Shown here in pieces: positions 1-7,165 of a DNA stretch of 12,117 nucleotides. The notes beneath the pieces were generated by a model. The model made no database searches, was not told where the DNA came from, and was given only the letters and a program-made list of their open reading frames with translations. The translations under genes were made by a program, and so were the position numbers. The DNA is from JAAYUK01 sp964392915. GTDB lineage: Bacteria > Nitrospirota > Thermodesulfovibrionia > Thermodesulfovibrionales > Dissulfurispiraceae. The stretch is from assembly GCA_964392915.1 (NCBI GenBank), contig CAYMRS010000060.1, positions 1-12,117 on the forward strand, given 5' to 3'. Position 1 is the stretch's first letter, and the number at the start of each line of letters is the position of its first letter.

Positions 1-1563
1 GGCTACCAGTTTTTATTCGGCGAACGCATCGCAAAGGCGTGCACTCTTCATCCTATTGATCTGTTTTTGAGGAGAGAGGGCGGGGTCCTGGAATCCTTTC
101 ACGATCTTTTCATTCCGCCTTCCGTAGACTGCCCGCATCAGCCATTGGCGAATGCGACACCGGCTTCTGGTTTTTTCAATATTAGGCCAGATCACGACGG
201 GATTCTTCGGCGGGTGCCTCTGCTGATGCAGTATGAAGGAAAATTTTACGCGCATCTCTCTCTGGCGACATTCCTTCAGGCAGCCAGGCCGGAGATGATG
301 GTGTTGACAGTTGGCAGAACAGGAACCGAGCGGCTTGCTCTTGAAGATGTCGAGATTTCGCTTGAGAATAGGGGATCCCTCCTTATTCCGTTTCGCGGGC
401 CCGGAGGAACCTATCGTCATATCCCGGCGGCAGACATCCTGAACGGAACGACGAAAGCCCCTGAGATTGAAGGCCATATCGTTCTTGTCGGCGCAACGGC
501 GCCAGGATTGTTGGATATCCGTGCTACGCCTGTCGACCCGGCAATGGCAGGGGTAGAAGTGCATGCGAACATCATTGATACTCTTTTGCGGCGAGATTTT
601 GTTGTCCGGCCAAAGGCTGCCGCATTGTATGAATTTATTGGCGTCATTTTCTTCGGATTGATCTCAACGGTTCTTTTTGCCCGGTGCAGAGCTCTCGTCA
701 ATTTGGCCGGTTTTTTTCTCTGCACGTCTTTTGCAGTCATCTCGACCGCGTTCCTCTTCAAAAACGGTATTTATCTTTCGCCGCTCTACCCCTTACTGGC
801 ATATACCGCCAACTTTTCCGTATTATCGCTGCTCGACTTCTGGCGTGAAGAGCGAAGGCTGAAGGAGAAAACACGGCAGCAGCTGGCCACTCAGGAATCT
901 ATGCTCGAAACAATCGCCAATATCACGGAAACGCGCGATCCGGAAACAGGCGGCCACATCAGACGAACGCAGAGATACGTACAGGCTCTCGCGGAACATA
1001 TCAGAAGCAAGCCGGCTTTTGCCGCCATTATTGACGACGCATATATCGAAAATCTTTACTTGTCTGCACCACTGCATGACTTGGGCAAAGTTGGTGTGCC
1101 GGATCATATTCTGCTGAAGCCGGCCCGGCTGACGACTGAAGAGTTCGAAGAGATAAAAAAACACACGCAGTACGGCAAAAGAGTCATTGATGCCGCACAG
1201 AATAAATTGGGGGATACTTCTTTTCTGCGGCTCGCAGGTGAAATGGCCTTTTCTCATCACGAGCAGTGGGACGGAAATGGATATCCTGAAGGCCTCATGG
1301 GCGAGGATATCCCTTTGTCGGGGCGAATTATGGCAATAGCTGATGTCTATGACGCGCTTATATCATGGCGTCCCTACAAGGATGGAATCTCTCACGAAGA
1401 GGCTGTCGCTCTTATTCTGGCCCGGCGCGGATCTCAATTCGATCCTCAGCTGATTGATGCGTTCAGCGAAATTCATGGCGCCTTCAAGGTGATTGCCGCT
1501 CAGTTTGGTGATGCCGGCATGAAGGAAGCGGTTCCTGTAAAAAAGACAAAGTCCTCAAGTTAG
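1..1563 (+). CDS. CHASE2-domain / HD-GYP cyclic-di-GMP phosphodiesterase, 5' end cut by window
   Basis: The reading frame is open from base 1 with no stop upstream, so the gene starts before the window. The in-frame TTG at 67 is not a credible start. The visible 520 codons show, in order: the C-terminal part of an extracytoplasmic CHASE2 sensor domain (to about base 610, with the typical GHIVLVGATA and GVEVHANIIDTLL stretches); three hydrophobic helices (about 625-835); a charged linker; and a complete HD-GYP domain (about 905-1500). The HD-GYP signature is intact: TRDPETGGH, HDLGK at 1075, HHE at 1255, WDGNGYP to 1287, and RIMAIADVYDAL. Enzymes with these residues hydrolyse cyclic-di-GMP using bound metal ions. 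The inferred role is a membrane sensor that lowers cyclic-di-GMP when its outer domain is triggered. The signal is unknown. The short Lys/Ser-rich tail is unremarkable. The family call is secure; activity is inferred from motif conservation. Confidence 0.93.
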   Translation, partial: GYQFLFGERIAKACTLHPIDLFLRREGGVLESFHDLFIPPSVDCPHQPLANATPASGFFNIRPDHDGILRRVPLLMQYEGKFYAHLSLATFLQAARPEMMVLTVGRTGTERLALEDVEISLENRGSLLIPFRGPGGTYRHIPAADILNGTTKAPEIEGHIVLVGATAPGLLDIRATPVDPAMAGVEVHANIIDTLLRRDFVVRPKAAALYEFIGVIFFGLISTVLFARCRALVNLAGFFLCTSFAVISTAFLFKNGIYLSPLYPLLAYTANFSVLSLLDFWREERRLKEKTRQQLATQESMLETIANITETRDPETGGHIRRTQRYVQALAEHIRSKPAFAAIIDDAYIENLYLSAPLHDLGKVGVPDHILLKPARLTTEEFEEIKKHTQYGKRVIDAAQNKLGDTSFLRLAGEMAFSHHEQWDGNGYPEGLMGEDIPLSGRIMAIADVYDALISWRPYKDGISHEEAVALILARRGSQFDPQLIDAFSEIHGAFKVIAAQFGDAGMKEAVPVKKTKSSS

Positions 1564-1626
1564 TTTTATCTGCAGAGGCGATCGTCAGGACCATTTTTGC
1601 AGTCGATGCCCCATTGTAGTATCAGT

Positions 1627-1656
1627 TTGTGAATAAATGGTATATGAGTATATATA
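1627..1656 (+). promoter_or_regulatory. possible promoter of the azoreductase gene
   Basis: The stretch before the azoreductase is very AT-rich compared with its surroundings. TTGTGA at 1627-1632 and TATATA at 1651-1656 are 18 bases apart, acceptable for a sigma-70-type promoter. The run of alternating T and A around 1640-1660 allows several other -10 choices, so the exact site is a guess. A separate promoter is expected because about 144 bases separate this gene from the preceding one. Confidence 0.3.
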
Positions 1657-1707
1657 TTGTGCTTATATGGGTGCTTGGGCACTTCAGAGAGAAACGAGGA
1701 GGTTCAT

Positions 1708-2343
1708 ATGGCAAGACTGCTTTATATCGAGGCGTCACCGCGGAAAGACCGTTCCGCATCAATCGAAGCAGCGAGGGCTTTTCTGGATGCATACCGGCAG
1801 GCACATCCGGCGGACGAAGTTGACACAATCGATCTCTGGAATTATAAGCTTCCTGAATTTGACGGGGAGACGATTAATGCCAAGTACGCCATGCTCATGA
1901 GCAAGGTGAATACTGATGAACAGCGCCGGGCGTGGAAACCGGTGGAGGAGGTGATAGCAAGATTCAAGGCTGCCGACAAGTACCTTTTCTCGATTCCGAT
2001 GTGGAATTTCGGTATCCCCTATAAATTGAAGCATTATCTGGACATTCTTGTTCAACCCGGATATACGTTCAGCTATACGCCGATGGAGGGATATAAGGGA
2101 TTGGTTGCCGGCAAACCGGCTGCCATTGTCTACGCGCGCGGCGGCGCCTATGGGGCTGAAACAGGCGCGCAGGGATATGACATGCAGATTCCTTACATGA
2201 CGCTTGTGCTCGGCTTTATCGGCATCACTCAGGTTCACACTATCGTTGTGGAGCCGATGCTGATGGCGGAGGTTCAGGACAAAGCCCGGATTCTTGAAGC
2301 GGCAAAGATGAAGGCTGCGGAGGTGGCACGTAGTTTCCGGTAA
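1708..2343 (+). CDS. azoR: FMN-dependent NADH-azoreductase (AzoR family)
   Basis: A 211-residue flavodoxin-like quinone/azo reductase, close to the usual AzoR length of about 200. The family reduces quinones and azo compounds with NAD(P)H and bound FMN, in the cytoplasm as a homodimer. The sequence shows the FMN phosphate loop near the N-terminus (IEASPRKDRSAS, residues 7-18), the isoalloxazine-side motif PMWNFGIPYKLKHYLD (about 94-109) and a RGGAYG loop (about 144-149). The ATG at 1708 is chosen because a strong GAGGAGG site at 1696-1702 lies five bases upstream; an in-frame non-ATG start 51 bases earlier has no such support. The gene stands alone on the plus strand and converges with the Smr-domain gene, with 62 bases between the stops. 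A quinone-detoxifying role is likelier than true azo-dye reduction, but the physiological substrate cannot be read from the sequence. Confidence 0.9.
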   Translation: MARLLYIEASPRKDRSASIEAARAFLDAYRQAHPADEVDTIDLWNYKLPEFDGETINAKYAMLMSKVNTDEQRRAWKPVEEVIARFKAADKYLFSIPMWNFGIPYKLKHYLDILVQPGYTFSYTPMEGYKGLVAGKPAAIVYARGGAYGAETGAQGYDMQIPYMTLVLGFIGITQVHTIVVEPMLMAEVQDKARILEAAKMKAAEVARSFR

Positions 2344-2405
2344 AAGGGCTGATGAATTGTCGCGGAGAAACTATATGCTCAAACCGTTCTTCAGTCACGC
2401 GGCCA

Positions 2406-3095
2406 TCAGGGAAAGGGTTTCCTTCGGAGCAGCACATAAACTGCTCCGAGGCCGCCATCATTCGGACGTGCGGTAACATACGCCACGACCTGTTTCGCAT
2501 GACGTGTCTGAAGCAGTGCGACGACCCGTTCTTTCAAAACCGGTCCGGCTGCTGAGCGCAGGCCACGGCCATGAATTATCTTTACACAACGGAAAGTCCG
2601 CGACAGGGCATGTTTCAGGAACCCATTAAGCGCGGTTTCGGCCATTTCAACCGTCATCCCGTGCAGATCGAGATAGTCCTGCACTGAGTAGGTTCCTTCG
2701 TGGAGATGCTGTATAAGATATGCCGGATACGCCCGAAACGCCCGCGGATGAAGCCAGGAAACGAACTCCTGCATATTTTCAAGCTGGAGCGGCCGTTTCC
2801 CTTGAATGATCTCCTTCAGAATGTTCCGGGAGTCTGACTCCGACTGCATTCGAATCAGAATCTCGGGGTGACGGCGCTGCTTCACCTTCATCTCCCTGAA
2901 CTCCGGAATTTCACGAACGTCCCGCATTGCCTCGGCGAAGAGATCTTCATCGCTCGGCGGAGCAGGCACCTTGGGGATTTGAACGTCCGGCAAAGATGCT
3001 CTTTTCGTATCGCTCAGCAGTGCCGCCAACCTCTGGAATGGCTTATGGCTGAACGGCGGGTGCTCAGCTGGTTTTTCTTTTCGGATTCTCCTCAC
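2406..3095 (-). CDS. Smr (MutS2 C-terminal)-domain protein
   Basis: The last ~85 residues form an Smr domain: DLHG at residues 143-146, then a helix, then KIIHGRG ending at 178, and a final beta-rich part containing TARPNDGG and ending in VLLRR. Stand-alone Smr proteins are nucleic-acid-binding or nicking enzymes; E. coli SmrB cleaves mRNA at collided ribosomes. The N-terminal ~140 residues are basic then acidic (PSDEDLFAEAMRDV), followed by a helical part typical of longer proteobacterial Smr proteins. The start is uncertain. I prefer the GTG at 3095 (229 residues), beyond the end of the upstream RidA gene. The frame stays open to a TTG at 3168-3170, which would overlap the RidA gene by 20 bases but has no ribosome site. 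A TATAAT lies at 3107-3102, just before the GTG, without a good -35. This is the last gene of the minus-strand cluster. Confidence 0.85.
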   Translation of the reverse strand: MRRIRKEKPAEHPPFSHKPFQRLAALLSDTKRASLPDVQIPKVPAPPSDEDLFAEAMRDVREIPEFREMKVKQRRHPEILIRMQSESDSRNILKEIIQGKRPLQLENMQEFVSWLHPRAFRAYPAYLIQHLHEGTYSVQDYLDLHGMTVEMAETALNGFLKHALSRTFRCVKIIHGRGLRSAAGPVLKERVVALLQTRHAKQVVAYVTARPNDGGLGAVYVLLRRKPFP

Positions 3096-3150
3096 CTCAC
3101 AATTATAACGGAACCGCCATGTCCTGCCTCGCCTTATGACAATTCCGGGC

Positions 3151-3615
3151 TTAATCGACCGCGGTTTCAAAAATAAAATCTATTTCCACCGGCGCATCCA
3201 GTGGCAACACTGCTACGCCGACCGCAGCGCGGGCATGTCGGCCTGCATCGCCGAACACCTCGACCAGCAAATCAGAGCAGGCATTCAGCACGGCAGGCTG
3301 CTGGGTAAAAGTCGTCGCGGACGCAATGTATCCATTCACTTTCACGCAACGCTTCACCCGGTCAAGACTTCCCAGGTGAGCGCGCAGGATAGAAAGGGCG
3401 ATGATTGCAATCTGCCGCGCGTCATCCTGAGCCTGCTCGAGCGTGACCGACTCACCGACTTTTCCGGTTATCAGGAGTTTCCCGTCACGGAGCGGAAGAA
3501 CTCCGCTCAGGAAAAGGAGATTCCCGGTCTGGACACATGGTGCATATAAACCAAGCGGTTTGGGCAGTTCGTGCAGTGTGATGCCAAGGGAGTTGAGTTT
3601 TTCTTCAATAGTCAT
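3151..3615 (-). CDS. RidA-family (YjgF/YER057c/UK114) protein
   Basis: A 154-residue single-domain protein. The FLSGVLPLRDGKL strand near residue 35, the long helix containing TLEQAQDDARQ, and the C-terminal HARAAVGVAVLPLDAPVEID block place it in the RidA superfamily. Arg129 and Glu144 align by eye with E. coli RidA Arg105 and Glu120, the carboxylate-binding and catalytic positions. RidA enzymes hydrolyse enamines/imines such as 2-aminoacrylate released by PLP enzymes. At 154 residues it is longer than canonical RidA (about 128) and resembles the longer subgroup with an N-terminal extension (EEKLNSLGITLHELPKP), whose substrates are less well known. The start is supported by an AGAGGAG site at 3628-3622. 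It follows the thioesterase gene after 43 bases. The neighbourhood of ilvC and leuA suggests protection of amino-acid enzymes, but that is inference. Confidence 0.88.
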   Translation of the reverse strand: MTIEEKLNSLGITLHELPKPLGLYAPCVQTGNLLFLSGVLPLRDGKLLITGKVGESVTLEQAQDDARQIAIIALSILRAHLGSLDRVKRCVKVNGYIASATTFTQQPAVLNACSDLLVEVFGDAGRHARAAVGVAVLPLDAPVEIDFIFETAVD

Positions 3616-3658
3616 GAAGTGCTCCTCTTCATTCTCCTCATTGTGACGGGCGTTGTGA

Positions 3659-4072
3659 TTATTCAGGGGGCTTTGCAGGCGGCTCCGTTATCAGGAGCTT
3701 TCTGAACATATCAGGCAGACGCTGCGGCCGGCCGTCGCGGTCAACGCAGGCAACGGTCACGTCGGCCTCAACGAGCAATATAGTATCCCTGAACACGCAG
3801 TTCTTCAGAACCATGCTGGCGTTCCTGACCTGTGTCACTTCAGTGGTAATGGAGATGACGTCGCCAAGGCGGGCGGGCCGGCGGTAATGGATGTCGACGT
3901 GGGAAATGACAAAAAAGAGACCCATGTCATGGAATTCCGAAACGCTGATACCGTTGTCTATAAGAAATTCCGTCCGGGCACGTTCAAGCAGGCCGAGGTA
4001 GCGACCGTAATAGACCACACCGCCGGCATCTGTTTCGTCGTAATAGATTCGTGTCGAATAGGTATGTGGCAT
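3659..4072 (-). CDS. acyl-CoA thioesterase, YbgC / 4-hydroxybenzoyl-CoA thioesterase hot-dog family
   Basis: A 137-residue hot-dog-fold thioesterase. The N-terminal motif IYYDETDAGGVVYYGRY (residues 9-25) is the YbgC/4HBT active-site segment, with Asp15 as the expected catalytic carboxylate. It is followed by the ERARTEFL helix, a DIHYRRPARLGD strand (60-71) and a central beta sheet. The family hydrolyses acyl-CoA thioesters; E. coli YbgC acts on short-chain or malonyl-type CoAs and is linked to the Tol-Pal envelope system. No tol genes are visible here, so the substrate is open. I start it at the ATG at 4072 because the family begins a few residues before the YYDETD motif; an in-frame extension to 4132 would run back inside leuA. 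It lies 13 bases after the leuA stop and has no strong ribosome site, so translational coupling is likely. Confidence 0.87.
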   Translation of the reverse strand: MPHTYSTRIYYDETDAGGVVYYGRYLGLLERARTEFLIDNGISVSEFHDMGLFFVISHVDIHYRRPARLGDVISITTEVTQVRNASMVLKNCVFRDTILLVEADVTVACVDRDGRPQRLPDMFRKLLITEPPAKPPE

Positions 4073-4085
4073 GACGGGCAAGTGA

Positions 4086-5621
4086 CTAGAGGCCTTCGAG
4101 TGTCTGCTGCACGTCACGGCGGCGAATGGCAATCTTGTTCAGCGCATTAACATATGCCTTCGCCGCGGCAACAATAATGTCAGTGTCGGAGCCGCTGCCA
4201 CGGACCGAGCGGCCATCTTCTTCCAAAACTACGACGACTTCGCCAAGAGCGTCGGTGCCGCCGGTTATGCTCTTAACCTCGAATTTCAAGAGGGTGCTTC
4301 TGGTTTTCGTGATCGCCGCAATTGCCTTGTATGCGGCGTCTACCGGGCCGTCGCCAACCTGAGTGAGTTCAAGGGCATCAGCGGCAACTTTCAGTCTGAC
4401 GGTAGCTGTGGGTGTTTTGTTCATTCCGCTTTCAACGGAAAGATCGACAAGACTGTATATTTCGGGAATCTTCGCAACCTGCTCGGCAACCAGCGTTTCG
4501 ATGTCCTCGTCGAATACATATTTTTTCTGGTCGCACAGATGCTTGAACCTCTCGAATGCGTTATTCAATTCATCATCGGTGAGGTTGTACCCGAGATCGG
4601 TCAGGCGCGCCTTGAACGCATGGCGTCCTGAGTGTTTGCCGAGTACGAGAGTGGACTGAGGTACGCCGACTGCTGCGGGTTCCATGATTTCGTAAGTCGA
4701 GCGCTCCTTGAGAAACCCGTCCTGATGGATGCCGGCCTCGTGCGCAAACGCATTCGCGCCGACGATAGCCTTATTTGGCTGGACGACGATTCCGGTAATC
4801 TTTCTGACCAAACGGCTCGATTTGTAAATTTCAGGCGTGTTAATCCGTGTGTCGGCATTGAAGAATTTCGGGCGGGTCTTCAATGCCATGACAAACTCTT
4901 CCATCGAAGCATTGCCTGCGCGTTCACCAATTCCGTTTACGGTACATTCAACCTGTCCCGCGCCATGGAGCACTGCAGCAAGGGAGTTTGCGACGGCAAG
5001 GCCGAGGTCGTTATGGCAATGGACGGCAATGGTGGCTTTGTCTATATTCGGGACCTTGTTGAACAGGTAGGCGATCAGTTCTTCAAATTCCTGCGGCACC
5101 GTATAGCCGACGGTATCAGGAATATTGATGGTTGCGGCGCCGGCCTTGATCGCCCCTTCGGTAATCCGGCACAGAAAATCCCAATCGGAACGGGTGGCAT
5201 CTTCCGCGGAAAACTCGACGTCATCGGTGAATCTGCGCGCATATTTGATGGCATCCATGGCGGCGTCATACACCTCCTCACGGCTCATGCGGAGCTTGTA
5301 CTTCAGATGAATATCCGATGTCGCGAGAAATGTGTGTATTCGCCCCGATTCGGCAGGCTTCACCGCTTCTGCGGCGCGTTCGATGTCGGCGTTTCGGGCG
5401 CGCGCCAGACCCGCTATCGTCGCGCCTTTCACCTCTCTGGCAATGCGGTTGACGGCTTCAAAATCACCATGGGACGCAATAGGAAAGCCGGCTTCGATGA
5501 TATCGACTCCAAGCCTTACCAGTTGCCGGGCAACCTGCAATTTTTCGTCTACATTCATGGACGCGCCGGGCGACTGCTCGCCGTCGCGGAGGGTTGTGTC
5601 GAAAATTTTAATGATTCGCAT
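4086..5621 (-). CDS. leuA: 2-isopropylmalate synthase
   Basis: A 511-residue protein, the usual length for bacterial LeuA. It condenses acetyl-CoA with 2-oxoisovalerate, the first committed step of leucine synthesis. The catalytic TIM barrel opens with FDTTLRDGEQSPGA (Arg12, Asp13). It carries the metal ligands H201 and H203 in HCHNDLGLAVANS and the NGIGERAGN segment ending at Asn237. AHEAGIHQDG (293-302) belongs to the linker subdomain. The C-terminal ~120 residues match the leucine-binding regulatory domain (GDGPVDAAYKAI at 423-434, SDTDIIVAAAKAY at 478-490), so leucine feedback is expected. The start at 5621 has GGGAGAAG at 5635-5628; an in-frame extension to 5684 would lie wholly within pssA. 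The first 14 bases overlap the end of pssA. Citramalate or homocitrate synthase are related alternatives, but overall match and ilvC context favour LeuA. Confidence 0.94.
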   Translation of the reverse strand: MRIIKIFDTTLRDGEQSPGASMNVDEKLQVARQLVRLGVDIIEAGFPIASHGDFEAVNRIAREVKGATIAGLARARNADIERAAEAVKPAESGRIHTFLATSDIHLKYKLRMSREEVYDAAMDAIKYARRFTDDVEFSAEDATRSDWDFLCRITEGAIKAGAATINIPDTVGYTVPQEFEELIAYLFNKVPNIDKATIAVHCHNDLGLAVANSLAAVLHGAGQVECTVNGIGERAGNASMEEFVMALKTRPKFFNADTRINTPEIYKSSRLVRKITGIVVQPNKAIVGANAFAHEAGIHQDGFLKERSTYEIMEPAAVGVPQSTLVLGKHSGRHAFKARLTDLGYNLTDDELNNAFERFKHLCDQKKYVFDEDIETLVAEQVAKIPEIYSLVDLSVESGMNKTPTATVRLKVAADALELTQVGDGPVDAAYKAIAAITKTRSTLLKFEVKSITGGTDALGEVVVVLEEDGRSVRGSGSDTDIIVAAAKAYVNALNKIAIRRRDVQQTLEGL

Positions 5622-6423
5622 TTTTTTCTTCTCCCGAACCAGCGGGCAGGGCGGCAACCGCCTCCTCAGCAGGTTGTTTGTCACCTCGTTTTTTCAACAA
5701 CAGCCATGTGTTCTCGACGATGCCGACCGAGACGTAAATCATCGCGAACACGAATATTGCAATCTGCGGGTGCAGCAGCAGAAAAAACAGGATCAGCACA
5801 AAAAGAATAAGAAGCCAGAACGGCTTTTTCTCCCGGAAATCTAGCTCTTTCAGTCCATGGAATTTGAGGGTGCTGACCATGAGCAGCGACGTGACAATGA
5901 TAATGAGCGGGAAAAAGAAATGCTTTTCCGGCAAACCCTGCCAGAACTCATAGTAGAAAATGACGAGCGATGCGATAACGGTCGCCGCCGCCGGAATAGG
6001 CAGCCCCTTGAACGCCTTTGATGACGTTGTTCCGGTCTGCACATTAAAACGAGCCAGTCTCAGCGCACCGCATGCGGCAAAAAGGAACGCTGCGGCCCAG
6101 CCAAGTCGTCCAAACGGCATCAGAGCCCACTTGTACATCATCACGGCAGGCGCAACCCCGAAGGCGACAAGGTCAGACAGGGAGTCCAGTTCGACGCCGA
6201 AACGGGTGGTGGTTTTTGTCAGACGGGCGATCCAGCCGTCGAGACCATCAAAAATATTGGCTACCACAATCGCCCATGCCGCGAGAAGATAGTTGCCGTC
6301 AACTGCCTGGATGATCGCAAAAAAACCGCAAAACATCCCGCAGAGAGTCAGCGCGTTCGGCAAAACATAAATGCCCTTGCGGGCTTTATCCTGGAATTTC
6401 CCTTGACCCCGGCGGAATTTCAT
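5608..6423 (-). CDS. pssA: CDP-diacylglycerol--serine O-phosphatidyltransferase
   Basis: A 271-residue integral membrane enzyme that makes phosphatidylserine from CDP-diacylglycerol and L-serine. The CDP-alcohol phosphotransferase signature is complete at residues 59-84: D59, D62-G63, A66-R67, G76, D80 and D84 with exact family spacing. The N-terminus (YVLPNALTLCGMFCGFFAII) and the FGVAPAVMMY segment are typical of the type II (Bacillus-like) PssA subclass. Several hydrophobic helices follow, with a pair near 172-187 and 202-240, and the polar tail ends in ALPAGSGEEKNANH. The start ATG shares an ATGA four-base overlap with the psd stop, and AGGAGA lies eight bases upstream inside psd, so PssA and Psd production is coupled. 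Its product is the substrate of the gene just upstream. Annotation is secure. Confidence 0.95.
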   Translation of the reverse strand: MKFRRGQGKFQDKARKGIYVLPNALTLCGMFCGFFAIIQAVDGNYLLAAWAIVVANIFDGLDGWIARLTKTTTRFGVELDSLSDLVAFGVAPAVMMYKWALMPFGRLGWAAAFLFAACGALRLARFNVQTGTTSSKAFKGLPIPAAATVIASLVIFYYEFWQGLPEKHFFFPLIIIVTSLLMVSTLKFHGLKELDFREKKPFWLLILFVLILFFLLLHPQIAIFVFAMIYVSVGIVENTWLLLKKRGDKQPAEEAVAALPAGSGEEKNANH

Positions 6424-7052
6424 GCGGTTGGTCTCCTGCCGATGACCGATTGTCCGGCAGTCACCCTGTCTCCCAATTTGACCGAAACTTCGGTGTCAGG
6501 CGGGAGATAGAGATCAACCCGCGAACTGAATTTTATCATGCCGTACCTCTCGCCAATTTTCAGGGAGGCTCCGGGAGCCACTCGGCAGACGCAGCGCCGA
6601 GCGACCGCTCCCGCGACCTGGGTAACGACAATCCGGCCGAAACGAGTGGCGAGGATCATTGCAATATTGTCGTTTTCAAATGCAGCCTCCGGCAAAAATG
6701 CTTTCAGAAACTTGCCGGGGTTGTGCTGCACCTTTTCAACCGTGGCGTCGCAGGGCGCGCGATTGACATGCACGTCAACCGGCGACATGAAGATGCTGAC
6801 CATCAGCGCATCTGCTTTCAGATACCGGTCTTCACGGACAGACTGAACAACAATTATTTTGCCGTCAGCAGGCGCAACAAATATATTGTCTCCGGCCGGA
6901 GTGATGCGCTCCGGGTCGCGGAAGAACCAGAGCATGAAGAGCAGCAGCAAAAACGGCGCAAGAGCTATCCATGCATTACCAAAAAGGTATGCACCGGCGG
7001 TTATGCCGCCAAAAACCGCAAAGAATGGATAACCTTCAGGAGCGAATTTCAT
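6420..7052 (-). CDS. psd: phosphatidylserine decarboxylase, short (PSD-A) type, with Ser-Ser cleavage site
   Basis: A 210-residue proenzyme of the short Psd family (about 200-220 residues), which makes phosphatidylethanolamine. Visible blocks are two hydrophobic segments (about 9-25 and 28-44), FFRDPER (43-49), PADGK (61-65), FMSPVDVHVNRAP (88-100) with the conserved His95, QVAGAVARR (145-153) and YGMIKFSSRVDLYLP (170-184). Psd is activated by self-cleavage that turns a serine into the pyruvoyl cofactor. Short Psds that I remember have Gly-Ser in the form RFGSRVD, but here codons AGT TCG give Ser176-Ser177, so Ser177 would become the pyruvoyl group and the preceding glycine is replaced. All other blocks look intact, so I expect an active enzyme. 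No strong ribosome site precedes the ATG at 7052; the upstream bases belong to a repeat element. The gene overlaps pssA by four bases. Confidence 0.92.
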   Translation of the reverse strand: MKFAPEGYPFFAVFGGITAGAYLFGNAWIALAPFLLLLFMLWFFRDPERITPAGDNIFVAPADGKIIVVQSVREDRYLKADALMVSIFMSPVDVHVNRAPCDATVEKVQHNPGKFLKAFLPEAAFENDNIAMILATRFGRIVVTQVAGAVARRCVCRVAPGASLKIGERYGMIKFSSRVDLYLPPDTEVSVKLGDRVTAGQSVIGRRPTA

Positions 7053-7057
7053 ATCGT

Positions 7058-7144
7058 TCTGGAATTCAGGAGACAGAATCCAGAATTCAGAAGAACAGCG
7101 CCAGAAGGAAACCCATCAGGCTCCTGCGATCTGAATTCTGAATC
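7058..7144. repeat. intergenic inverted 7-mer repeat element between ilvC and psd
   Basis: Read on the minus strand from 7092 to 7058, the sequence is five 7-base units: TTCTGAA, TTCTGGA, TTCTGTC, TCCTGAA and TTCCAGA, a decaying tandem repeat of TTCTGAA. At 7130-7144 two more units occur in the opposite orientation. The two arms contain a perfect 11-base inverted repeat, CAGAATTCAGA at 7081-7091 and TCTGAATTCTG at 7130-7140, with 38 bases between. In the ilvC-psd transcript this can fold as a stem-loop. No ORF or transposase lies inside, and the gap occupies most of the 113 bases between the two genes. It could be a REP-like dispersed element or a processing/attenuation hairpin. Confidence 0.7.
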
Positions 7145-7165
7145 CCCGTCGCTATCCGTAAATTC

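Noticed and set aside
13..564. 183-codon minus-strand frame opposite the CHASE2 region
   Set aside because: It is antisense to the HD-GYP gene, which has clear domain matches, and has no recognisable features itself.
4632..5810. 392-codon plus-strand open frame opposite leuA and the end of pssA
   Set aside because: It is antisense to two unmistakable enzymes, has no family resemblance, and its composition follows the codon pattern of the opposite strand.
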